NCBI GenBank assembly: GCA_963205275.1
Contig: CAUJIH010000097.1
Span: 1-64,000 of the forward strand
DNA: 64,000 bases
Origin: Verrucomicrobiota bacterium
GTDB lineage: Bacteria > Verrucomicrobiota > Verrucomicrobiia > Verrucomicrobiales > DEV007
Direction of reading: 5' to 3'
Positions 57,396 to 64,000 of the stretch are shown here, in pieces. The notes below the pieces were generated by a model. The model saw only the letters and a list, made by a program, of their open reading frames with translations. It searched no databases and was not told where the DNA came from. Each line of letters opens with the position of its first letter. Positions within the stretch are counted from its first letter, which is position 1. The translations under genes and the position numbers were made by a program.

Positions 57396-58343
57396 ATGAA
57401 TGTGCACGCTGCTCCTGAATCCGTGAACGCCGATCAACTCTTGGGTGGAATCGAGGCGGGTGGAACGAAATATGTGTGTGCGGTCGCCTTCGAGCCGGAG
57501 CATCCGATTCTGGAAGCTCGCTTTCCTACCGCGACTCCAGAGGAAACTGTGGCTCGAGCTGTCGCATTCTTTAGAGAGGCCGAGAAGATCCACAGTCCGC
57601 TGAGTAGTCTCGGGATCGGCACTTTCGGGCCGGCACGGATCGATCCAGAGGCAGGGGATTACGGGACGATCCTCTCGACTCCGAAGGAGGGCTGGGCTGG
57701 GTTTCCTCTCGTTGAATCCCTGCGTCAAACTCTGGGGATGGCTCTGCCGATTGCCTTCGATACAGATGTGAACGCTGCTGCATTGGGCGAGGCGATGTAT
57801 GGAGCGGCCCGAGGAGTCGGAAACATCGCTTACGTTACCGTCGGCACGGGAATCGGAGGTGGACTCATTCAGCGAGGGCGCTTGCTCCACGGTCGGCTGC
57901 ATCCCGAGATCGGACATTTTCTTGTTCCGGATCTCGACGCTGAATACGGAAAATCCACTCAGGTGTGCCCTTTTCACACGAGTTGCCTAGAGGGGCGAGC
58001 GAGCGGTCCAGCCATCGCAGCCCGTTGGGGCTGTCCTGCCGAGCTGCTTCCGCCGGATCATCCTGCTTGGGAGCTGGAAGCACGATATCTCGCACTCGGT
58101 TGTTTACAGATCACGGCTGCTTGGTCGCCGGATGTCATTCTGCTCGGCGGCGGAGTATCTCAGGGCAAAGGTCTGATCGAACGTGTACGCGACGAATTGC
58201 TGCTCTTGACCGGTGGCTATTGGGATCTACCTCGGATGGACGAATACCTGCGCTATCCCGCTCTCAATCAGCAGGCGGGAATCATCGGAGCGCTTGAACT
58301 GGCGCGAAAAATCGGAAACGCGAAAGTGAGCGGCTCCCAATAA
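57396..58343 (+). CDS. Fructokinase (ROK family, YdhR/ScrK type)
   Basis: ROK motifs: GGIEAGGTKYVCAV at the start, GTFGPARIDP, FDTDVNAAALGEAMYG and GTGIGGGLIQRG. The zinc loop CPFHTSCLEGRASGPAI with HPEIGH before it is the C-x2-H-x2-C form of the Bacillus YdhR group, so fructose (perhaps mannose) is the likely substrate. I start at the ATG at 57396; the track's version overlaps argS in another frame. It begins 23 bases after argS. Compare the other ROK gene at 15.6 kb, which has lost this zinc loop. Confidence 0.88.
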   Translation: MNVHAAPESVNADQLLGGIEAGGTKYVCAVAFEPEHPILEARFPTATPEETVARAVAFFREAEKIHSPLSSLGIGTFGPARIDPEAGDYGTILSTPKEGWAGFPLVESLRQTLGMALPIAFDTDVNAAALGEAMYGAARGVGNIAYVTVGTGIGGGLIQRGRLLHGRLHPEIGHFLVPDLDAEYGKSTQVCPFHTSCLEGRASGPAIAARWGCPAELLPPDHPAWELEARYLALGCLQITAAWSPDVILLGGGVSQGKGLIERVRDELLLLTGGYWDLPRMDEYLRYPALNQQAGIIGALELARKIGNAKVSGSQ

Positions 58344-58417
58344 ATCAGGCCAGTGGCTAAACTACGATGGTCGGATATTTGAGAAGAGTGTAACCTAAAA
58401 CCCTAATACACACATCA

Positions 58418-58615
58418 ATGAAGACAAGACGCAGCAGCCATGATCCCGAATTCAAGGCTCGCGTGGCCTTGGAAGCACTTAAAGGCGCGCGTACTATCTA
58501 GGAAATCGCCGAGCTGGTGGAAAAAAACCATCCCAAAATCAGTATGAGAAGACAGTGCAAACTGTTAGGCGTAGCACGCTCCACTGTCAGTTACGTGCCA
58601 TTACCTGAGTCGTGA
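58418..58615 (+). pseudogene. IS3-family transposase remnant (OrfA start joined to OrfB start)
   Basis: The frame begins like an OrfA (RSSHDPEFKARVALEALKG) and hits TAG at 58499. Without a frame change it continues as an OrfB beginning (LVEKNHPKISMRRQCKLLGVARST), ending in TGA at 58613. The whole HTH end of OrfA and nearly all of OrfB are missing, so an internal deletion and truncation have left about 200 bases. It lies between fructokinase and the TMEM43-like gene and cannot be active. Confidence 0.8.
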
Positions 58616-58629
58616 CATTGCAGCAGCCA

Positions 58630-59814
58630 TTACGGCATGGGTGGGATGGGTGGCGGAGCTTGTTCTACGACGACGGGGCGGGTGCGGCGTATCGTCTTCA
58701 CCAGCAGAGTGAGCAGAATGATCGCTGCAATCAAGATTAGGATTCCCAGAAGAGGTCGGTAAAAGATCCAAGCGACACTGATGATGAGAAGAGAACTGAT
58801 ACCACCCAGAAGAAATCCGATGATGACGATTCCACTCTGAGCGAGACGGCCGATGAATGGCACGATACTGGAAAATGCGGCGATGGGACCGAGGATCATG
58901 GAAAAAGCGATGCACATACCGAAAAATCCTCCGATCCGGAGAATCCAAGTGAGAAATGTATTCGACTGATGTGCATGTTGGAACATCTCGGAAGGTGGCA
59001 CTTCCCCTGTTTCCACTAAGACGAGCGTGCCCTTCGTGCGAGTGGGGTAGCGGACGAGAGATGTCTGGTTCTGCATCGCTACGATGCTCACCGGACCCGT
59101 GGAAATCGTTGAGAACGTAATACGCAGATCGCCAACCTGCGGATGGGCAGGATCGGTGCCGATGTAGATCTCGTCCGGTGACAGTTTCGCTTTCGCTTTC
59201 ACCGATTCACTAGCACCGTCGAGCGAGGTAACTGGCAGTGGCTTTTCACCGCCAATACTCGTTACCAGATCGCGAGGAAGTGAGAAGGCCCCAACGGTTA
59301 CCTTTTCTGCATAAGTGGAGGTGTTGGCAAAGGAAGGAGTGGGGTTTTCGTGTCCGGCAGGAACATGAAACGAACTCGACCTAACTTGATTAGAGGACCA
59401 CCCTTTATCGTAGGTGTAAGTCGTGGTGGTTTCGGTGCCACCACCGATTTTATCCTTCTTCTTCGTGTGCTTAGACTCGATCCACTGATACATCTTGACC
59501 TCTCGGGAGAGCTTGATCGCCTCGATTGAAACTCCAAAGTCAGCATCTTGAATAGGGGCGTTAACGACCGTGGAACCGGTTAGATAAACTAGCTTTTTCT
59601 CGTTCTGTTGATCGACTTGATCAGACTTGATCACGACGACCGATTTTTCCCCTTCGTCTAGATCTTTTTCACGATGGACTGCTCGTCCTTCATTCCAAAA
59701 CAAAACTCCAGCACCGACGAGAAGCACTACGAAACCAACGAGGGCGAAAAAGATCGTACTGCCGATTTTACTTCCGTATCCTTGTTGGGTGACTGTCGTG
59801 TATTGCTCTGCCAT
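58630..59814 (-). CDS. TMEM43-family membrane protein
   Basis: 394 residues: one N-terminal membrane helix (IFFALVGFVVLLVGAGVLFWNE) ending in the WNEGRA motif typical of TMEM43, then a large soluble domain of ~250 residues, then about four hydrophobic segments near the C-terminus and a Pro-rich end. TMEM43 homologues are widespread in bacteria without a settled function. The C-terminal stop lies 15 bases from the IS3 remnant, so the insertion came close without destroying it. Confidence 0.8.
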   Translation of the reverse strand: MAEQYTTVTQQGYGSKIGSTIFFALVGFVVLLVGAGVLFWNEGRAVHREKDLDEGEKSVVVIKSDQVDQQNEKKLVYLTGSTVVNAPIQDADFGVSIEAIKLSREVKMYQWIESKHTKKKDKIGGGTETTTTYTYDKGWSSNQVRSSSFHVPAGHENPTPSFANTSTYAEKVTVGAFSLPRDLVTSIGGEKPLPVTSLDGASESVKAKAKLSPDEIYIGTDPAHPQVGDLRITFSTISTGPVSIVAMQNQTSLVRYPTRTKGTLVLVETGEVPPSEMFQHAHQSNTFLTWILRIGGFFGMCIAFSMILGPIAAFSSIVPFIGRLAQSGIVIIGFLLGGISSLLIISVAWIFYRPLLGILILIAAIILLTLLVKTIRRTRPVVVEQAPPPIPPMP

Positions 59815-59903
59815 AAGCGGACTTATAGCAAATCCTCAGAAGAAAACGATCTTTTTTTGTGCATAATCTCAGTTCATCGTAACGAATAGAGATCGAGGGT
59901 GGG

Positions 59904-61625
59904 TCAGGAGAGTGCTGTCACCTTGATGTCCATCAGCATCTGAGCATTGGTAGGATAGCGCTGCATCACTCCCAGCAGCCATTCCATCGCGTCAGTCGGA
60001 CGGCGACCGCTGAGACCACGACGGATCACATAAATTTTCTCTAATGAATGCTGGGGGAGTAGAAGCTCTTCGCGTCGGGTTCCCGAGCGATTGATGTCTA
60101 CCGCTGGATAGATATAATTCTGAGCGAGTTGCCGATCTAGGACCAGTTCCATATTTCCGGTGCCTTTGAATTCTTGGAAGATCGCCTCATCTGCCTTGCT
60201 GTTCGTCTGCACCAGAGCCGTAGCAATGATGGTGAGCGAGCCAGCTTCGCGGGTATTGCGGGCGGCGGCGAAGATGCGTCTGGGCATCTCCAGTGCACCG
60301 ACGATCAAGCCACCACTGGCCGTTCCGCGACCTCCGCCCCCACGCATCAAGTTATTAAAGGCGCGAGCCAAGCGGGTAATGGAATCAACTAGGAGGACGA
60401 CATGCTGTCCAGACTCAACTAGTCGCTTGGCACGCTCGATCGCCAAGAGGGCGATTCGCGTGTGTTCCTTTGCTTCGCTATCATTCGAACTGGCGAAGAT
60501 TTCGATATCGGGGAAGGAACGTTCGAATTCAGTGACTTCTTCAGGGCGCTCGTCGACGAGCATCACCATGAGGTGAACTTCGTCTTCGTAGTTTTTTTGC
60601 AAGCCTTCCGCGATATGATGTAACAGGGTCGTCTTTCCCGTTCTAGGGGGTGCGACGATCAAGGCTCGCTGCCCTCGCCCGATGGGTGCAACCAGATCGA
60701 TGATACGAGTGGTCAGTCGTGAAGCTTCGGTCTCCAGCGTGTATTTCTTATTAGGATTGATCGCCGTGAGTTCTTCAAAATACGGCAACATCACATCCTT
60801 GACGGGAGCTTGTCCGTTGATGGAAGTGATTTCCATGAGCTGCGGACCACGGACGCCCTGTTTAGAGATTCCTCGGACCATCATGCCATCCCGCAAATCA
60901 AACGTGCGGAGCATCTCTGGAGTGACGAAAACATCGTTCGGTGATTGCTGGAAACTGCGAGCACGCTCACGCAGAAAGCCGAATCCCTTCGGAGAGATTT
61001 CTACGATTCCCTCGGCCTTCATCTCTGGAGAAGCCTCCAGAGCAGCCATTTCGCGAGCACGCTCTTTCTCCTTTCGTTCGAGGAATCGCTGCTTCCGTGA
61101 TTTGAAGGGACGCCGCTCTTCTCTGCCCGCATGACGAGATTCTTCGCCTTCAGTATTCGGCTGATCCGAATTTGTAGTATCCGGCTCAGAGTCGAGAGAT
61201 TCGCTCGCGGCGGCCTCAGCGATTCTTTCAGACTTCGGTTCTCTGTGAGCGGATCGCTGCCGTCCTGAAGCATTTCTAGAAGAGTGACGATTCCCTCTGG
61301 GGCGACGTCTCTCCGAACGATCTTCTGACTCAGAAGAATCGTGCGCTGAGGCATTCTCTTCAATCGTAGGAGGGGTGGGTTTCTCGGCGATAAGGTCAGT
61401 TTGCTCAAAGGGTTCTCCTTGAATCGATGCCGAATCGATAGCAGAGGCCGCCGGAACACCTTCAGCAGACGAAGTGGATTCTGGCTTACTTTTAGTCCGC
61501 TTAGCAGAAGCCGCCTTGCGACTTGTGGAGGTTCGTCGTCGAGGAGGGGAAGGAGCGCTGGCGGTGGCTTCTCCGATGAGAGGCTCAGGGGCCGGAAGAT
61601 CCGCTGCAATTTCTGGATCGCTCAT
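59904..61625 (-). CDS. rho: Transcription termination factor Rho
   Basis: Rho is the hexameric RNA helicase that ends transcription. The RNA-binding domain starts near residue 205 (EGIVEISPKGFGFLRE), Walker A is VAPPRTGKTTLLHH, and VDERPEEVTEFERS and DSITRLARAFN are typical, with the R-loop and C-terminal signatures complete. The first ~190 residues are an unusually long disordered insert rich in Ser, Arg and Glu in place of the usual N-terminal helical domain. Start is at 61625 (MSDPEI). 304 gene-free bases separate it from panB. Confidence 0.93.
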   Translation of the reverse strand: MSDPEIAADLPAPEPLIGEATASAPSPPRRRTSTSRKAASAKRTKSKPESTSSAEGVPAASAIDSASIQGEPFEQTDLIAEKPTPPTIEENASAHDSSESEDRSERRRPRGNRHSSRNASGRQRSAHREPKSERIAEAAASESLDSEPDTTNSDQPNTEGEESRHAGREERRPFKSRKQRFLERKEKERAREMAALEASPEMKAEGIVEISPKGFGFLRERARSFQQSPNDVFVTPEMLRTFDLRDGMMVRGISKQGVRGPQLMEITSINGQAPVKDVMLPYFEELTAINPNKKYTLETEASRLTTRIIDLVAPIGRGQRALIVAPPRTGKTTLLHHIAEGLQKNYEDEVHLMVMLVDERPEEVTEFERSFPDIEIFASSNDSEAKEHTRIALLAIERAKRLVESGQHVVLLVDSITRLARAFNNLMRGGGGRGTASGGLIVGALEMPRRIFAAARNTREAGSLTIIATALVQTNSKADEAIFQEFKGTGNMELVLDRQLAQNYIYPAVDINRSGTRREELLLPQHSLEKIYVIRRGLSGRRPTDAMEWLLGVMQRYPTNAQMLMDIKVTALS

Positions 61626-61941
61626 AAAAATAAGCAAATATTAAAAAGAACACGCAGTTAAGGTCGTGATGAAAAGTAAGGGGGTAATTTCCGAACTTCT
61701 GGAGAATCCGGAAATTCGGTTCGATTGGCAGCAAGAGTTGAAATTGCTGAATGGAAGAAGTCCCTGCTGTTTCAAGGAGAGTGCCTTGATACCCGGACTA
61801 TTGCGGGGAGCACTGACTCCCGTATGTGAGTCAGTTCAGAGACGTGCGCAGTGTCTCCCTTTCTCATCTTTCACGCAAGCTATTTTTCTTTTTTGCGACT
61901 GTTTCTCCACAAAAATGGGAGTGATTGCCGTAGACGGACAA

Positions 61942-62721
61942 TTAGGAGTTCATCCTTTTCTCCTCCATCGCGGCAATTTCGGAAAGATAGCCATCCAGAG
62001 CGGTCCGAATCGTACCGCTGACATCGCCATGGATTTTTGCAAATGGAGGAACGAACCAGGGAAAGGCTCCGATCACATCGTGCAGAACGCGTACTTGCCC
62101 GTCACAGTGAACCCCTGATCCGATCCCAATCGTCGGATTTCTGACACTCGCCGTGATTATTCTGGCCACATCGGAGACGACGCTTTCTAGAACAATGGCA
62201 AAAGCTCCAGCAGCCTCCAGCGCTTGAGCGGATGCGATCAGACGATCCGCTTCCATCAGGGTCTTGCCCTTTTTGTGATATCCCCCTTCCTCGTGCACAC
62301 TTTGCGGCAGCATTCCTAGATGTCCGCAGAAGGGGATATTTGCCTCTGTCAGAGTACGTATTTTTTCGACTTGTTCGATCCCTCCCTCCAGCTTGACCGC
62401 ATCCGCGCCCGCTTCAATGAGTCGTCGTCCGTTCTCTAGAGCCGCTTCGGGCGTGTCATAGGTGTGAATGGGGAGATCCGATACGAGAACCGCCTGATTG
62501 ATCCCACGTCTCACGATCTGCGTGTGATAGATCATCTGTTCGATGGTGACAGAGGTAGTATCCGGGCAGCCGGCGACGACCATCCCGAGCGAGTCTCCCA
62601 CTAGAATCATCTGAATTCCGGCCTCGTCGCACAAACGGGCCGTTGGATAGTCGTAAGCTGTGATGACGCTAATAGGAGTGTGCAGGCGATCAATCAGAGA
62701 TTGATGGGGATGTGTGCTCAT
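61942..62721 (-). CDS. panB: 3-methyl-2-oxobutanoate hydroxymethyltransferase
   Basis: PanB transfers a hydroxymethyl group from methylene-tetrahydrofolate to ketoisovalerate, the first step to pantothenate. Landmarks: ITAYDYPTARLCDEAGI, VGDSLGMVVAG, DAVKLEGG, GHLGMLPQSVHEEGGY and IGIGSGVHCDGQVRVLHD. Length (259) is standard. panC/panD are not adjacent. C1 units could come from the GlyA part of the fusion at 52.5 kb. Confidence 0.94.
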   Translation of the reverse strand: MSTHPHQSLIDRLHTPISVITAYDYPTARLCDEAGIQMILVGDSLGMVVAGCPDTTSVTIEQMIYHTQIVRRGINQAVLVSDLPIHTYDTPEAALENGRRLIEAGADAVKLEGGIEQVEKIRTLTEANIPFCGHLGMLPQSVHEEGGYHKKGKTLMEADRLIASAQALEAAGAFAIVLESVVSDVARIITASVRNPTIGIGSGVHCDGQVRVLHDVIGAFPWFVPPFAKIHGDVSGTIRTALDGYLSEIAAMEEKRMNS

Positions 62722-63378
62722 GAAATGTGAGTGATCAAATAAAGAGGAAAAAGATTATATGAGAACTTGTGTAATTATGGAAATTATGGTAAATTCAATT
62801 AATTAATTTTTGTGTGGCTTCAATTTTCTGCTCTCGCGATGTGCGTCTCCTCAATAATTAGCTAATTAGCTGAGTGGAGGGCACTTCCCGTGAAGAATCT
62901 GAATTCGCTTCAAGAAAGACTAAGATAGAACATGGCACAATTTTTGTACAGAAAAGATTCCTGCTCCTGGTGGGTAACTACATCGACACGTGAGAATAGT
63001 TTCCAACGGACAGTAGAATTCTCGAGTGTGATCGTCTGTCAGCAACGCTATGATCGTGCTCAGAATTCGAGGAGTAGACGAACTGACGAGGGAGAATCGA
63101 AACGGCGGAATCATCCCAAAAAGTCGAACAATGGCGTCTCGACCCTAATTCGGCAGCGAGAGCTCGGATTCTGTTCTGGCAACGAGTGTTACGCGATCCG
63201 TTTGCCTTAATAAAATTTGTCCCCCAAGGACATTGGTGAAGAGATGAGGTGGCCGGATCGGGGTCGAAGAGACCCCGATCCGCGCTTCAAAATCACTAAG
63301 GAATGTGAATCGATCGTCGTTCTCGTGAATGCGCATCAGTAAAAGTAGTTCCCTTTTGCGCATTGGCAGGAAACTGCT
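62722..63378. other. Intergenic region, AT-rich, no supported gene
   Basis: 657 bases between panB and the lipoprotein gene. The left third is AT-rich with short repeated TAATTAGC motifs around 62855. A 92-codon plus ORF (62932-63210) starts a little like an integrase N-terminus but soon loses any pattern. The right part holds a strong hairpin listed separately. Confidence 0.6.
63254..63282. promoter_or_regulatory. Strong inverted repeat upstream of the lipoprotein gene
   Basis: CGGATCGGGGTC and GACCCCGATCCG pair perfectly over 12 bases around GAAGA, about 97 bases before the start codon at 63379. No T-run follows on the plus strand, so it is not a typical terminator; a leader RNA hairpin or protein site is possible. 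Confidence 0.6.
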
Positions 63379-64000
63379 ATGAGTACATCAATGAGGATCG
63401 GCATCTGGAGTAGATGGGGGGTGAGCGCACTGGCGTTCACCCTGCTGATGTCCTGTTCCCTAAAAGTCAAGGTCACGGAGAACTGGGAACGCAATAAGGG
63501 CAATGCGATTCCGCTCGATGAAGTGACCAATACGTGGAATCTGCTGAAATCTGGAACAACTCCCTCGCCAGAGGCTCTCAATACTTATAATACCGCGACG
63601 GAGAACGCGGTCGTACAAATCGCCAAAAACTGGCTGGAAGGTTCGGATGAGGGCGCACGTCTGCGCACGAGTCAGGGAGATGCGACTCTCCATGTAAACG
63701 TGATTAATGTACCCGCCATCGCCGTAGCGAAAGAGGTGATCCCAGCGAATTTCGTGCATGTAAGGAGTGGATTGCAGGCCGAATCTCGTGTTTCCGGAGT
63801 CGGGGCACCGCTGATCGTGCAGCAGCCTCGCTCGGATTCCGATCCCTTTATTCCGGATTCCGGTCTCTGGGTTCCCGTGACGGCTTTATTGAATCTGGAT
63901 TATCCGCATGATCCGATTCTGGAGCTGATCGATCCGACTCGACAAAAGTCCATTACGCTCTCTGGCAGGGAATTTCCTCTTTCAGCCGACTACACTGCCG
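63379..64000 (+). CDS. Lipoprotein of unknown function, N-terminal part
   Basis: The frame from the ATG at 63379 stays open to the window edge (207 codons), so it is missing from the ORF track. A hydrophobic signal ends in a lipobox-like LMSCS, which predicts a lipid-anchored envelope protein. The mature part contains ATLHVNVINVPAIAVAKEV and later FIPDSGLWVPVTALLNLDYPHD; I cannot assign a family, though an N-terminal portion of a large hydrolase-like lipoprotein would fit. A second ATG lies four codons downstream. Confidence 0.72.
   Translation, partial: MSTSMRIGIWSRWGVSALAFTLLMSCSLKVKVTENWERNKGNAIPLDEVTNTWNLLKSGTTPSPEALNTYNTATENAVVQIAKNWLEGSDEGARLRTSQGDATLHVNVINVPAIAVAKEVIPANFVHVRSGLQAESRVSGVGAPLIVQQPRSDSDPFIPDSGLWVPVTALLNLDYPHDPILELIDPTRQKSITLSGREFPLSADYTA

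Noticed and set aside
62932-63210. Possible integrase N-terminus (MAQFLYRKDSCSWW...)
   Set aside because: Only the first dozen residues recall the arm-binding domain of tyrosine recombinases; no frame continues the similarity.

Overview
The window reads as chromosomal DNA from a Gram-negative bacterium, most likely a member of the Verrucomicrobiota. This is inferred from gene content and protein style (many secreted TIM-barrel and beta-helix proteins, a CstA-type and an SSS-type transporter, a 1114-residue FtsX-type permease, Rho with a long disordered N-terminus). No 16S gene is present to prove it. Base composition is moderate and even, and most genes are housekeeping.

Left edge (1-2.3 kb): a small accessory patch with the tail of an unknown gene, a TerB-like membrane protein, a VapBC toxin-antitoxin pair and a decayed gene coupled to a small ORF. 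From 2.4 to 18.8 kb is core metabolism: nucleoside hydrolase, tmk, tRNA-Glu, sufT, pssA, an SDR, pgi, a Dabb protein, an Rrf2 regulator divergent from cysI-cysJ with a 30-bp palindromic operator between them, a POT transporter with a pseudopilin-like insertion, and the ROK kinase-dxr-cdsA run. From 19 to 26 kb are a secreted glycosidase-like protein, an SSS symporter, CstA and a TerC protein, all on the minus strand.

From 26.2 to 41.2 kb every gene is on the plus strand: leuB, a secreted discoidin-like/TIM-barrel protein, two tandem paralogous beta-helix proteins, a TIM-barrel isomerase-like protein, an SGNH hydrolase, an ABC ATPase/permease pair overlapping a secreted protein, and a PAP2 phosphatase. 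This looks like a carbohydrate or envelope block. galE and a DUF1460 protein follow on the minus strand.

The most unusual part is 43.8-49.9 kb. Three copies of a roughly 110-bp hairpin-forming repeat lie around an orphan HicB-like gene and an accessory island. The island has a divergent regulator pair (an HTH repressor and a small RHH-like protein) separated by three CCCGA/TCGGG palindromes, one of them sitting inside a promoter. A three-gene operon follows: a dynamin-like GTPase, a second P-loop GTPase, and a membrane-anchored protein of unknown family. I propose it as a candidate GTPase-based conflict or membrane-stress system; its function is not shown by the sequence.

From 50 to 64 kb housekeeping resumes: an EF-G of the FusA2 type with a clear terminator, a natural RpiB-GlyA fusion beside a low-molecular-weight phosphatase (the Bacillus ywlE-ywlF-glyA order), a PTS IIA protein, argS, a fructokinase, an IS3 remnant, a TMEM43-like membrane protein, rho, panB, and a lipoprotein that runs off the right edge.
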